The notes: a model not told the origin generated them from the letters alone. Positions 8,458 through 17,716 are shown, counted from the stretch's first letter. The stretch: DNA of 64,000 nucleotides from Clostridium scatologenes (GCF_000968375.1 NZ_CP009933.1:4464001-4528000), one strand, 5' to 3'. Made by a program: numbers and translations.

Positions 8458-8661
8458 ATGGTAAAAAACTTTTATCTTGGTGATATAGTAGAAATGAAAA
8501 AGGGACATCCATGTGGAGGAAATGCTTGGGAAATAATAAGACTTGGAGCTGATATAAAGGTAAAGTGTTGTAACTGTAGCAGAATAGTTATGATACCTAG
8601 AAGTAAATTTGAAAAAGACGTAAAAAAAATAATAAAACAGAATGTTCCAGAAGAGAAATAG
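8458..8661 (+). CDS. DUF951 domain protein
   Basis: A 67-residue protein of the DUF951 family, with LGDIVEMKKGHPCGGNAWEI, GADIKVKCCNCSRIVMIPR and three clustered cysteines (C-C-x-x-C) plus an upstream CGG. It looks like a small metal- or nucleic-acid-binding protein. It commonly lies between mscS and rpsF in clostridia, as here. It starts 4 bp after mscS with GGAG just upstream. Function unknown. Confidence 0.88.
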   Translation: MVKNFYLGDIVEMKKGHPCGGNAWEIIRLGADIKVKCCNCSRIVMIPRSKFEKDVKKIIKQNVPEEK

Positions 8662-8703
8662 CTTGATTTTTATAAGAATAAGTGATAAAATATTTAATTG
8701 TGA

Positions 8704-8740
8704 TCCCTGCTGTGTAAAGCACAGCCGTTAGTCCAAGGGG
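8704..8740 (+). ncRNA. S6:S18-binding leader motif of the rpsF operon
   Basis: Outer arms CCCT/AGGGG enclose a hairpin CTGTG-TAAAG-CACAG immediately followed by an unpaired CCG, ending 15 bp before the rpsF ATG. A hairpin plus CCG bulge in the rpsF leader is the described S6:S18 autoregulatory RNA motif. Excess S6:S18 dimer would bind and repress the operon. The call is by pattern and position. Confidence 0.75.
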
Positions 8741-8755
8741 AGGAGGTGAAATCTA

Positions 8756-9043
8756 ATGAGAAAATATGAAACTATATTCATACTACACCCATCATTAGAC
8801 GAAGAAGCTGTTAAAGCTAACGTTGAAAAGTTTAAGGGCGTAATAGAAAATGGTGGAGGCGTAATAGATAACGTTGATGCTTGGGGCAAGAGAAAACTTG
8901 CTTATGAAATAAACAAGATTGGCGAAGGTAATTACACTCTAATAAATTTCAGCGCTGATCCTGAATTACCAAAAGAATTAGATAGAGTATTCAGAATTAC
9001 AGATACTGTTATAAGACATATAATAGTTAAGAATGAAAAATAG
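8756..9043 (+). CDS. rpsF: 30S ribosomal protein S6
   Basis: A 95-residue S6 protein, which binds 16S rRNA together with S18. It begins MRKYETIFILHPSLDEE and contains WGKRKLAYEINKIGEGNYTLINF and the terminal DTVIRHIIVK, all canonical. GGAGGAGGTGA lies upstream. It is the first gene of rpsF-ssb-rpsR and is probably autoregulated by the leader element. Confidence 0.98.
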   Translation: MRKYETIFILHPSLDEEAVKANVEKFKGVIENGGGVIDNVDAWGKRKLAYEINKIGEGNYTLINFSADPELPKELDRVFRITDTVIRHIIVKNEK

Positions 9044-9054
9044 GTGGTGTTTTT

Positions 9055-9501
9055 ATGAACAAGGTTGTTTTAATTGGAAGATTAACCAAAGATCCTGAGT
9101 TAAAATTTACTCCAGGAAATGGTACAGCTGTTGCCACCTTTACTTTAGCCGTTGATAGAAAGTTTTCTAGAGATGGCCAAAAAGAAGCTGATTTTATCCC
9201 TATAGTAGTATGGGGAAAACAAGCTGAATCTACAGCAAACTATATGAGCAAAGGTAAGCTTATGGGAGTTTGTGGTAGAATTCAAACTAGAACATATGAT
9301 GCTAAAGACGGTACTAGAAGATATGTTACTGAAGTTGTTGCAGATGAGGTACAATTCCTTGAATGGGGAAGTGGAAATAAATCAGCAGCATCATCATTTA
9401 ACGAAGCTTCATCTGAACAATTTGGAAATACTCAAGGCTTTAATGAAAAAGCCTATGGAGAGGATATCACTCCAGTAGATGATGGAGATATCCCATTTTA
9501 A
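9055..9501 (+). CDS. ssb: Single-stranded DNA-binding protein
   Basis: A 148-residue OB-fold protein starting NKVVLIGRLTKDPELKFTPG, with FTLAVDRKF, DFIPIVVWGKQAE and the acidic tip DITPVDDGDIPF used to recruit replication partners. It protects single-stranded DNA in replication and repair. It sits between rpsF (11 bp gap) and rpsR (18 bp gap), the standard Firmicute arrangement. Confidence 0.98.
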   Translation: MNKVVLIGRLTKDPELKFTPGNGTAVATFTLAVDRKFSRDGQKEADFIPIVVWGKQAESTANYMSKGKLMGVCGRIQTRTYDAKDGTRRYVTEVVADEVQFLEWGSGNKSAASSFNEASSEQFGNTQGFNEKAYGEDITPVDDGDIPF

Positions 9502-9519
9502 AGGTAAGGAGGGATAAGG

Positions 9520-9777
9520 ATGCAAAATAATAGAGATGGCGGCAGAAGAAATTCTGGCAAAATGAGAAGAGCTAAAAGAAAAATTTGCAGTTTTTGTATG
9601 GATAAAGCTGAATCAATAGATTACAAAGATATAAATAAGTTGAGAAAGTATGTTACAGAAAGAGGTAAAATTCTTCCAAGAAGAATTTCTGGAAACTGTG
9701 CAAAACATCAAAGACAACTTACAGATGCTATAAAGAGAGCAAGAAATATAGCATTACTACCATTCACAACAGAATAG
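9520..9777 (+). CDS. rpsR: 30S ribosomal protein S18
   Basis: An 85-residue basic protein with RRAKRKICSFCMDKAESIDYKDINKLRKYVTERGKILPRRISGNCAKHQR at its core, in the S18 family. It keeps the paired cysteines C-S-F-C plus a later Cys and His, so it is the zinc-type (C+) variant. It pairs with S6 on the ribosome. AAGGAGGGA lies upstream of the ATG. A terminator follows. Confidence 0.98.
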   Translation: MQNNRDGGRRNSGKMRRAKRKICSFCMDKAESIDYKDINKLRKYVTERGKILPRRISGNCAKHQRQLTDAIKRARNIALLPFTTE

Positions 9778-9787
9778 TGGATTTAAT

Positions 9788-9822
9788 GTGAAGGATTTTT
9801 TATTCTTCACTTTTTATTTTTT
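9788..9822 (+). terminator. Terminator of the rpsF-ssb-rpsR operon
   Basis: GTGAAG (9788-9793) pairs with CTTCAC (9805-9810), followed by a T-rich run. It starts 11 bp after the rpsR stop. Confidence 0.8.
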
Positions 9823-10012
9823 GTTTATTTATATAACATTATAAATTGACAATGTTATTTATAAAACTTATACTTTAGAATATGATTATGGTAAAAGAAT
9901 ACAAGAAAATATCTTTATGAAAACGTTTCTTGAGTAAGTAGTACTAATAGGATTTAAAATATCAAGTAATTCGTACTATTTGCTAGATAAAATTTTAATA
10001 AGTATAGATTTA

Positions 10013-10041
10013 TTGCATAAATGCATAAAAATAACTAAAAT
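10013..10041 (+). promoter_or_regulatory. Predicted vegetative promoter for the MazG-like/yybS/gdpP operon
   Basis: TTGCAT (10013-10018), a 17-bp spacer and TAAAAT (10036-10041), 33 bp before the first start codon. It is the best promoter-like match in an otherwise featureless 296-bp gap. Confidence 0.5.
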
Positions 10042-10073
10042 AGAAGTATAGTTTTAAGGGGGGATGGGGGTAA

Positions 10074-10391
10074 ATGAGAAAAGAAGATTTTAATATAATG
10101 TATAATGTGAAAGTAATAGAAGAATTGAAAGCAGATCTTTTATGTACAATTGGTGACTTGTTTAAAATACTTACTAAAGGTAGTAATATAGCTCAAAATG
10201 CAATATTAGATTGTATTTCAGGGGCAATAATAGTATTATACTTACTATCTGAACGACTTGGATATTCACATACAGCTGTAGATGAAAACATGAGAAAAAA
10301 GTTAAAGGTAGGAATAATAGAAGAGGATAAAATAGAGAAAGAAGGTAAAGATTTAACTAAGTTGTATAATCATTTAAAGGAAAGAGAATAA
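10074..10391 (+). CDS. MazG-like family protein
   Basis: A 105-residue all-alpha protein related to MazG nucleotide pyrophosphohydrolases, with LKADLLCTIGDLFKILTKGSNIAQNAILDCISGAIIVLYLLSERLG. The ExxE/D metal-binding pattern of active MazG is poorly kept, so catalytic activity is doubtful. Clostridial genomes usually carry it before yybS, as here. GGGGGGATGGGGG lies before the ATG. Its TAA overlaps the ATG of the next gene by one base, suggesting translational coupling. Confidence 0.7.
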   Translation: MRKEDFNIMYNVKVIEELKADLLCTIGDLFKILTKGSNIAQNAILDCISGAIIVLYLLSERLGYSHTAVDENMRKKLKVGIIEEDKIEKEGKDLTKLYNHLKERE

Positions 10392-11386
10392 TGGAGGAAG
10401 ATATGCAAAATAGAAGTTATAGCACAAAATCAGTAGTTGAAGCAGGGTTAATATCAACTTTAATCGTAGTAATTATGCTTGCTAATTTATATGTACCTGT
10501 ATTGTCGGTGGTTGGAAAATTAATATTGCCAATTCCTGTAATAATACTTTATATAAGACATAATTTTAAAATTACATTAGCTGCAGTAGTGGTGAGTTCA
10601 ATTATAGTAGCTATGTTAAGTGATCCGATACAAGCATTTCAATGTTTAATTATACTTGCTACTGTTGGAGTGACCTTAGGATATTGTATAAAGCATAAAA
10701 AAAGTAATAGTTTAACCTTAATTATGCTAACTATAATGTCTGCTATAGGAATTACAATAAGTTTTGTCATATTAGTTCACTTAGCAGGAAAACATGGAAT
10801 TATAGATTTTATGTCAAATCAATTGCAACAATCTGTAAATATGACAAAGCAAATGTATGCTGGTATGGGATTAACTAAGGAGCAATCAGTTATATTAGAT
10901 AGTATATATGAATTTGCTAAGCCAGATAACTTAACAAAAAATTTTCTATTAATTATAAGTTTGGCTGGATTCATGTCAGCATGTTTAAATTATTATGTAA
11001 CTAGGATTATATTAAGAAAATTAAAATATGATATAGTAGAAGTAAAATCTTTTGATTATTTTTATATTAATAGCAAAATGGCAGCAATAGTAGCTATTTT
11101 CATTTTAGTAGGAGTATTGCTTACTAAAAATAACATGTCTATAGGTAGTTCTATAACAACAGCTGGCTATGGCATTCTCCAAATTATGCTTCTATTAAAT
11201 GGAGCAGCCTTTGTTTTATATTATTTAAGAAATAGGTTTAATATGTCAAAATTAATTTCTAATTTAATATTAATATTTACTATTCTTTCTCCGCTCCTTG
11301 TAGTTTTCGTTTATTTAGGACTTATAGATATATTAGTGGATTTTAGAAAACTTGACCCAAATAGAAGAAGGCCTAAAGAAAAATAA
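10391..11386 (+). CDS. yybS: YybS family (DUF2232) integral membrane protein
   Basis: A 331-residue protein with about eight hydrophobic segments, ending in the basic tail DPNRRRPKEK. DUF2232/YybS proteins resemble ECF-type S components and sit directly upstream of gdpP in Firmicutes, as here. Substrate and role are unknown. The first ATG overlaps the preceding stop; a second in-frame ATG at 10403 has GGAGGA 4 bp before it and could be the true start. gdpP begins 14 bp after the stop. Confidence 0.85.
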   Translation: MEEDMQNRSYSTKSVVEAGLISTLIVVIMLANLYVPVLSVVGKLILPIPVIILYIRHNFKITLAAVVVSSIIVAMLSDPIQAFQCLIILATVGVTLGYCIKHKKSNSLTLIMLTIMSAIGITISFVILVHLAGKHGIIDFMSNQLQQSVNMTKQMYAGMGLTKEQSVILDSIYEFAKPDNLTKNFLLIISLAGFMSACLNYYVTRIILRKLKYDIVEVKSFDYFYINSKMAAIVAIFILVGVLLTKNNMSIGSSITTAGYGILQIMLLLNGAAFVLYYLRNRFNMSKLISNLILIFTILSPLLVVFVYLGLIDILVDFRKLDPNRRRPKEK

Positions 11387-11400
11387 ATGGGGGCTTATTA

Positions 11401-13386
11401 ATGGATAAAAAGTATAATTATTTTATAACTGGTAACAAAGTATATATGATCATAATAGCTATTCTTATTTCAGTAATTATAGTTTATGGGCACTTTTATA
11501 TAGGAGTAGTATCTATAAGTTTTTATATGATTCTTGTAGTATATAATATGAAAAATACAAAAGTTAGGCAAACAGAATGGAAGAAATTTATAGAGAATTT
11601 TTCATCTCAATTGGATAATGCAACTAGAAATACTTTAGTAAAAATGCCTTTCCCATTAATTATGATAGATAAAAAGGGAGAAATTCTTTGGTATAATCAG
11701 AAATATTCTTATATAATTAAAAATGAGGATATATTAGGTAAAAGTATTAATGGTGTAATTAAAGAAATTAATTTAAGACAAATTTTAGATGGCAAAAAAA
11801 ATATAATTAAGAATGTTAAATTAAAAGAAAAATATTATGATATATATAGTAATGTGGTTGATATATCTGATAACTTAGAAGATAGAATAATACTTTTGTA
11901 TCTTTATGATGTCACACAAATGTTGAAAATTGTTAAGAACTTAGAGTTGAATAAATATACTATAATGCTTATGGAAGTAGATAATTTTGATGATGTAATA
12001 AAAACTATTGAGGAAGGTCAAAGGCCATTAATAGTTGCAGAAATAGAAAGAACAGTAAATTGTTATGCTCAAAGTTTAAATGCAATGATAAGAAAATACG
12101 ATGATAATAAATATGTATTATGTGTTCAAGATAATTATGTTGAAAAAGAGATGGAAAAAAAGTTTGAAATATTAGATAATATAAGAGAAATAAATATGGG
12201 TAATAAGTTAGCTGTTACTTTAAGTATAGGAGTAGGACGTGGTGGAGAGACTCCACTGCAAAATGAAAATTTTGCAGCATCTGCTAAGGAGCTAGCACTT
12301 GGAAGAGGTGGAGATCAAGCTGTAGTTAAAAGTGGAGAAAAGTTATCCTTTTATGGAGGAAAAACAAAAGAAGTAGAGAAAAGGACTAAGGTAAGAGCAA
12401 GGGTTATAGCACATGCTCTTGTAGAATTAATAAATGCTAGTAGTGATGTATTTATAATGGGACATATAAATCCAGATATAGATTGTCTTGGAGCTGCTGT
12501 TGGAATATATAGCACAATAAAATTTTTAAAAAAGGATTGTCACATAGTATTAGAAGAAACTAATAGCAGTATAAATTTAATTTTAGAGAAAATTAAAAAT
12601 GAAAAAGAGTATGGAAATGTATTTATAGATAGTAAAGAATGCATAGACAATATGAAATATAATAGTTTACTTATTCTTGTAGATGTTCATAGCAGAGGGT
12701 ATGTTCAAGACATAAAAGTGGTAGATGCTTTTGAGAAAATAGTAATAATAGATCATCATAGAAAATCCACAGATTTCGTAGAAGGAGCACTTTTAAGCTA
12801 TATAGAACCATATGCATCATCCACATCCGAATTAGTTACAGAAATGCTTCAGTATATGGTTGAAAAACCAAAAATAAAAATAATAGAAGCAGAAGCTCTT
12901 TTGGCAGGAATTTATGTTGATACTAAGAATTTTTCTTTTAAAACTGGTGTAAGAACTTTTGAAGCAGCTTCTTTTTTAAGAAGATTGGGAGCAGATACTG
13001 TAGATGTAAAAAAATTTTTTGCAGATGATTTAGACACCTATTTAAAAAGAGCTGAAATTATAAAGTCAGCTGAAATATTTAATAATATAGCAATAGCTGT
13101 ATGCCCTAATGAAATAGAAGATATTGTATTAGCTGCACAGGCTGCTGATGAATTGCTAAATATTACAGGTATCAAAGCATCTTTTGTTTTTGTTAAAATA
13201 AAAGATAATGTATATATTAGCGGAAGGTCTTTAGGAGAAGTCAATGTGCAAGTTATACTTGAATCTTTAGGTGGAGGAGGACATATGACTATGGCAGGGG
13301 TAAAAATTAAGCAAGTCACACTAGATGAAGCTTTAAAAAAACTTAAGGATGCCATTGGCAAATACATTATGGAAGGTGAAGAATAA
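11401..13386 (+). CDS. gdpP: GdpP (YybT) cyclic-di-AMP phosphodiesterase
   Basis: A 661-residue protein with the full GdpP layout: two N-terminal membrane helices (about 12-50), a PAS-like domain (about 85-170), a degenerate GGDEF domain (about 175-305), then DHH and DHHA1 domains. The DHH domain has GHINPDIDCLGAA (354-366) and IDHHRK (450-455). The DHHA1 end carries GGGGHMTMAG (about 624-633). It hydrolyses c-di-AMP to pApA, tuning osmotic and cell-wall homeostasis. Its TAA overlaps the rplI ATG (TAATG), so the two are coupled. Confidence 0.97.
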   Translation: MDKKYNYFITGNKVYMIIIAILISVIIVYGHFYIGVVSISFYMILVVYNMKNTKVRQTEWKKFIENFSSQLDNATRNTLVKMPFPLIMIDKKGEILWYNQKYSYIIKNEDILGKSINGVIKEINLRQILDGKKNIIKNVKLKEKYYDIYSNVVDISDNLEDRIILLYLYDVTQMLKIVKNLELNKYTIMLMEVDNFDDVIKTIEEGQRPLIVAEIERTVNCYAQSLNAMIRKYDDNKYVLCVQDNYVEKEMEKKFEILDNIREINMGNKLAVTLSIGVGRGGETPLQNENFAASAKELALGRGGDQAVVKSGEKLSFYGGKTKEVEKRTKVRARVIAHALVELINASSDVFIMGHINPDIDCLGAAVGIYSTIKFLKKDCHIVLEETNSSINLILEKIKNEKEYGNVFIDSKECIDNMKYNSLLILVDVHSRGYVQDIKVVDAFEKIVIIDHHRKSTDFVEGALLSYIEPYASSTSELVTEMLQYMVEKPKIKIIEAEALLAGIYVDTKNFSFKTGVRTFEAASFLRRLGADTVDVKKFFADDLDTYLKRAEIIKSAEIFNNIAIAVCPNEIEDIVLAAQAADELLNITGIKASFVFVKIKDNVYISGRSLGEVNVQVILESLGGGGHMTMAGVKIKQVTLDEALKKLKDAIGKYIMEGEE

Positions 13387-13829
13387 TGAAGGTTATACTT
13401 TTAAAAGACGTAAAATCAGTAGGAAAGAAAGGAGATATAATAAATGCTTCTGATGGATATGCAAGAAACTATTTATTACCAAAGGGACTTGCACAAGAAG
13501 CAACAGGTACTAATGTTCATATATTAAATAACAAAAAGGAAGCTGAAAGAAGACAAAAACTAGCAGAAATAGAAGCAGCTCAAAAGACAGCTGAAAGCTT
13601 AAAAGGAAAGGAAATAAATCTTTCAGTTAAGACAGGTGAAAATGGAAAATTATTTGGATCAATAACAGGAAAGGATATAGCTGATGAATTAAATAAAAAG
13701 TATAATTTAAAAGTTGATAAGAAAAAAATCATAGTAGATAACATAAAACAAGTTGGAACTTATGATGTAGAAGTAAAGCTATATCCTGAAATTTCAACTA
13801 AAATAAAAGTTATTATAGCAGAAAAATAA
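13386..13829 (+). CDS. rplI: 50S ribosomal protein L9
   Basis: A 147-residue protein with the N-terminal L9 signature KVILLKDVKSVGKKGDIINASDGYARNYLLPKGLA, a long connecting helix and the C-terminal domain with NGKLFGSITGKDIADEL. It binds 23S rRNA near the L1 stalk. The start codon overlaps the gdpP stop by one base. lonC follows after 12 bp. Confidence 0.98.
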   Translation: MKVILLKDVKSVGKKGDIINASDGYARNYLLPKGLAQEATGTNVHILNNKKEAERRQKLAEIEAAQKTAESLKGKEINLSVKTGENGKLFGSITGKDIADELNKKYNLKVDKKKIIVDNIKQVGTYDVEVKLYPEISTKIKVIIAEK

Positions 13830-13841
13830 GGGGGAGAACCT

Positions 13842-15758
13842 GTGAAATCACAATTAGTGAATGATATAGAAGATGAATTTATTGATAATATATCAATTGA
13901 GACCCAAATAAATGTATTGTATGAGATATTAAATAAAGTACTGGATGAAGGCACTATAAGATCTAGGACAGTAAAATATAAATTACAAAGCTATGTGAAA
14001 AGTAAAGACATGCTAAAGAGGCTATACGCTTTGAACATGATAGTGAGTGATGGCAAGGGATTACAAACTGTGCCTACTGAATCAAATGCATGCAAGGTCC
14101 TAGAAGATACAAATGTTTGGATCTCAGAAGCTTTGGCAACAAAATATATAAAAAGTAAAATAGAGCAAGAAGTAGAAAAAAATCTTATAGAAAAGCAAGA
14201 TAAGTATCTAGATGAAGTAAGATTAGGGATTATAAAAAAGCAAAAAGGACCAGAAAATGCAAAGACACTTAAAAGATATGCTCAACTTGAAGTTTTAGAT
14301 TCTAATAAGCTAAGTAAAAATATTCAGAGTATTTTAAGGCCAGGATGTTTTTCTGAAATTGTAGGACAGGAAAGGGCTATAAAATCTATATTATCAAAGC
14401 TAGCATCACCGTATCCACAACATATTATACTATATGGTCCACCAGGGGTTGGAAAAACTACGGCTGCAAGATTAGCATTAGAGGAAGTTAAAAAGTTGAA
14501 GTATACTCCTTTTGAAGAAAGTGCTAAGTTTGTGGAAGTTGATGGTACTACTTTAAGATGGGATCCAAGAGAAATAACAAATCCATTATTAGGTTCAGTG
14601 CATGATCCCATATATCAAGGTACAAAAAGGGATTTAGCAGAGACTGGTACTCCTGAACCAAAACCTGGACTTGTCACAGAAGCTCATGGAGGAATACTTT
14701 TTATTGATGAAATTGGAGAATTAGATGAAATGCTCCAAAATAAGTTATTAAAAGTATTAGAGGATAAAAGGGTAGAATTTTCTTCTTCATATTATGATCC
14801 AGATGATGAAAATACTCCTAAGTATATAAAATATCTTTTTGAAAATGGAGCACCAGCGGATTTTATATTAATAGGAGCCACAACTAGGGAGCCTAATGAA
14901 ATAAATCCAGCATTAAGATCAAGGTGTACAGAAGTTTATTTTGAGCCTTTAAGCTCAAGTGACATAAAGAAAATAGTTGAAAATGCAGCAAATAAAATTG
15001 ATATTAATTTAGAAGAAGGCGTATCAGAAACTATAAGTAGATATACAATAGAAGGTAGAAAAGCTGTTAATATACTTGCAGATGCATATGGATATGTTTT
15101 ATATAATCAAAAAGGAACTGATTCGAATTCAAAAGTTTTAATAACAAATGAGGATTTAAATGAGATTATAAGCATAAGTAGATTGGTACCTTTTGAGGAT
15201 GTTAAAAATGAAGTGAAATATGAAATTGGACATATATATGGGTTAGGTGTTAGTGGTTACATTGGATCTACATTGGAGATAGAAACAGCTGTTTTTGAAG
15301 CAAAAGAAAAAGGCAAAGGTTCAGTAAGATTTAATGATACTGCTGGAAGTATGGCAAAAGATTCTGTATTTAATGCAGCCTCTGTAATAAGAAAAATAGC
15401 AGATAAAGATTTAAGTGATTATGATATACATGTAAATGTTATAGGAGGAGGTAAAATAGACGGACCTTCTGCTGGAGCAGCTATTACAATATGTATTATA
15501 AGTGCACTTTTAAATAAACCATTAAGGCAAGATGTAGCTATAACTGGAGAAATATCTTTAAGAGGCAAAGTAAAGCCTGTTGGAGGTATATTTGAAAAAA
15601 TTTATGGTGCAAGAAGAAAAGGTATAAAGCTTGTAATTATGCCTGAAGATAACATAAAAGAAGCACCAACAGAGTTTGAGGATATAGAAATAAAAGCAGT
15701 AAAAAATATAGAAGAATTAATGAAAATAGTTTTTGAAAGTAATTCTAAGGAGAGATAA
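13842..15758 (+). CDS. lonC: LonC-type ATP-dependent protease (sporulation Lon family)
   Basis: A 638-residue AAA+ protease. It has an N-terminal helical region (1-150), a Walker A GPPGVGKTT (199-207), FIDEIGELDEMLQNKLLKVLED around the Walker B, and a C-terminal Lon protease domain. The catalytic dyad is Ser543 (GPSAGAA) and Lys586 (GGIFEK). It lacks the large N-terminal Lon substrate domain, and matches the spore-former LonC group. The start is GTG 13842 with GGGGGAGAA upstream. The gene lies between rplI and dnaB, 3 bp before the latter. Confidence 0.93.
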   Translation: MKSQLVNDIEDEFIDNISIETQINVLYEILNKVLDEGTIRSRTVKYKLQSYVKSKDMLKRLYALNMIVSDGKGLQTVPTESNACKVLEDTNVWISEALATKYIKSKIEQEVEKNLIEKQDKYLDEVRLGIIKKQKGPENAKTLKRYAQLEVLDSNKLSKNIQSILRPGCFSEIVGQERAIKSILSKLASPYPQHIILYGPPGVGKTTAARLALEEVKKLKYTPFEESAKFVEVDGTTLRWDPREITNPLLGSVHDPIYQGTKRDLAETGTPEPKPGLVTEAHGGILFIDEIGELDEMLQNKLLKVLEDKRVEFSSSYYDPDDENTPKYIKYLFENGAPADFILIGATTREPNEINPALRSRCTEVYFEPLSSSDIKKIVENAANKIDINLEEGVSETISRYTIEGRKAVNILADAYGYVLYNQKGTDSNSKVLITNEDLNEIISISRLVPFEDVKNEVKYEIGHIYGLGVSGYIGSTLEIETAVFEAKEKGKGSVRFNDTAGSMAKDSVFNAASVIRKIADKDLSDYDIHVNVIGGGKIDGPSAGAAITICIISALLNKPLRQDVAITGEISLRGKVKPVGGIFEKIYGARRKGIKLVIMPEDNIKEAPTEFEDIEIKAVKNIEELMKIVFESNSKER

Positions 15759-15761
15759 CGA

Positions 15762-17096
15762 ATGGATGCACCTCTTAGAAGTATGCCTCATAATATAGAG
15801 GCAGAGCAAAGTGTAATAGGTTCAATGCTTGTAGATAAAACTTCCATAGCTGAGGCTATGGAAGTTTTAAAAACTGAGGACTTTTATAAGGATGCACATA
15901 AAGTCATATTTAATGCTATATTAGATTTAAATCAAAAAGATGTAGCTGTTGATATAATAACTCTTACAGAAAATTTGAAATCTAATGATAAATTAGATGC
16001 TGCAGGAGGAATAACTTATATAAGTGAATTAAGCGGGTCAGTAGTTTCTACAGCAAATATACAATCTTATATAAAGATAGTAAAAGATAAGTCAGTGTTA
16101 AGAAAACTTATTAGATCCTCTACAAAAGTAATAGAAGAAAGTTACAATAGCCAAGATGATGTATTAGGGGTTATTGATTTAGCAGAAAAACAAATATTTG
16201 ATATTTCTAACAATACTAATGCTTCTGATTTTGAGCCAATGAGTACTGTTTTGGAAAGAGGATTTATAGAAATAGAAAGACTTTTTAATAATAAGGGTCA
16301 AACCACAGGAGTACCTTCAGGATTTAGAGAACTTGATGCTAAAACATCAGGATTTCAGAAAGGTGATATGGTGTTAATTGCAGCAAGACCGTCTATGGGA
16401 AAAACTACATTTGCTTTAAATATAGCAGAAAATGCGGCCTTAAGAGAAGGAAAAAGTGTAGCTATATTTTCTTTAGAAATGTCTAAAGAACAGTTAGCAT
16501 ATAAGCTTTTATGTTCTGAAGCTCATGTAGATATGCTTAAGTTAAGAACAGGTAATTTGGACGACAAGGACTGGGAAAATATTGCTAGAGCGTCAGGACC
16601 ACTTGGTGGGGCTAAAATATACATAGATGATACTGCAGGTATTTCAGTAATGGAAATGCGATCTAAGTGCAGAAGACTGAAAATAGAACATGGAATAGAT
16701 ATAATAATGATTGACTATCTTCAGTTAATGTCAGGAAGTAAAGGTTCAGAAAGCAGGCAACAGGAAGTATCAGAAATATCTAGATCTATCAAAGCACTGG
16801 CAAAGGAAATGCAATGTCCGGTTGTTGCACTATCGCAGCTATCACGTGCACCAGAAGCAAGAACAGATCATAGACCTATGTTATCAGATCTTAGAGAATC
16901 AGGTTCTATAGAGCAAGATGCTGACGTGGTTATGTTTTTATATAGGGATGAATATTATAATAAAGAAACAGAAGAAAAAAATGTAGGTGAGTGTATTATT
17001 GCAAAGCAAAGAAATGGTCCTACAGGTACTGTCAAACTTGCTTGGCTTGGACAATTCAGTAAATTTGGTAATTTGGATGTCATACATCAACAATAA
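15762..17096 (+). CDS. dnaB: Replicative DNA helicase DnaB
   Basis: A 444-residue hexameric helicase. The N-terminal domain starts PHNIEAEQSVIGSMLVDKTSI, and the RecA-like domain carries Walker A ARPSMGKTT (208-216), IIMIDYLQLMSG and LSQLSRAPEARTDHRPMLSDLRESGSIEQDAD. It unwinds DNA at the fork; the DnaI/DnaD-type partners lie at 29-31 kb in this window. It is the last gene of the gdpP-rplI-lonC-dnaB operon and ends in a strong terminator. Confidence 0.98.
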   Translation: MDAPLRSMPHNIEAEQSVIGSMLVDKTSIAEAMEVLKTEDFYKDAHKVIFNAILDLNQKDVAVDIITLTENLKSNDKLDAAGGITYISELSGSVVSTANIQSYIKIVKDKSVLRKLIRSSTKVIEESYNSQDDVLGVIDLAEKQIFDISNNTNASDFEPMSTVLERGFIEIERLFNNKGQTTGVPSGFRELDAKTSGFQKGDMVLIAARPSMGKTTFALNIAENAALREGKSVAIFSLEMSKEQLAYKLLCSEAHVDMLKLRTGNLDDKDWENIARASGPLGGAKIYIDDTAGISVMEMRSKCRRLKIEHGIDIIMIDYLQLMSGSKGSESRQQEVSEISRSIKALAKEMQCPVVALSQLSRAPEARTDHRPMLSDLRESGSIEQDADVVMFLYRDEYYNKETEEKNVGECIIAKQRNGPTGTVKLAWLGQFSKFGNLDVIHQQ

Positions 17097-17098
17097 AA

Positions 17099-17134
17099 AT
17101 GAGGCTAGCTTTTTACAAGCTAGCCTCATTTTTT
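17099..17134 (+). terminator. Terminator after dnaB
   Basis: Perfect 12-bp arms AATGAGGCTAGC (17099-17110) and GCTAGCCTCATT (17119-17130) followed by T residues. It starts 2 bp after the dnaB stop. Confidence 0.92.
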
Positions 17135-17174
17135 AAAATTTAAATACAACATTGAATTTTTATATTATAAAATA

Positions 17175-17627
17175 TTAATGAATATCTATTCTTCTCTGAG
17201 ATTCTTTAATCTTTTCTTTTTTTGGAAGAATAACCTTTAATACACCATCGCTAAAAGATGCATCAATAGCGTTTTCATCTACATTGTCTATATAAAAACT
17301 TCTCTTAAATTCTCCGTATCTTCTTTCGCGCCTTACATAATTTCCATTTTTGTCTTCTACATCGTCTTGACGTTTTGCTGATATAGTTAAGTAGTTATTA
17401 TTAAGATTAATATCTATATTTTCTTTTTTTATACCAGGTAAGTCAGCCTCTATCATGTAATTATTCTCATCTTCTTTTAAATCTACTTTAAATCCATTTC
17501 CAAATGTAGAAATATTTGATGGATAGAACATATCTTCGCCAAAGAAATTATTGAAAAAGCTATCGAAAATATCTTCACCTCTTTTACTTATAGAATTGTT
17601 TCTTCTAAAAGGAATCATATCAAACAT
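17175..17627 (-). CDS. hsp18: Small heat-shock protein Hsp20/Hsp18
   Basis: A 150-residue alpha-crystallin-type chaperone that holds unfolding proteins in the cytosol. The N-terminal part is MFDMIPFRRNN and a phenylalanine-rich segment. The alpha-crystallin domain spans about residues 45-140, with MIEADLPGIKKENIDINL, RRERRYGEFKRSFYI and FSDGVLKVILPKKE. AAGGAGG precedes the ATG. It is monocistronic, and its promoter carries a CtsR box, so heat induction is expected. Confidence 0.96.
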   Translation of the reverse strand: MFDMIPFRRNNSISKRGEDIFDSFFNNFFGEDMFYPSNISTFGNGFKVDLKEDENNYMIEADLPGIKKENIDINLNNNYLTISAKRQDDVEDKNGNYVRRERRYGEFKRSFYIDNVDENAIDASFSDGVLKVILPKKEKIKESQRRIDIH

Positions 17628-17686
17628 AATAAAAAACCTCCTTAATTTGTTATTATTTTTTATTTATATATTGTGTTTATGTTTAT

Positions 17687-17716
17687 ATAATAATACAAAG
17701 GTCAAAGAAAGTCAAA
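17687..17716 (-). promoter_or_regulatory. hsp18 promoter with CtsR operator
   Basis: On the minus strand, TTGACT (17715-17710), a 17-bp spacer and TATTAT (17692-17687) form a vegetative promoter. The plus strand at 17700-17716 reads GGTCAAAGAAAGTCAAA, a tandem heptad matching the CtsR repressor box, overlapping the -35 element. CtsR would block this promoter until heat stress. Confidence 0.88.
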
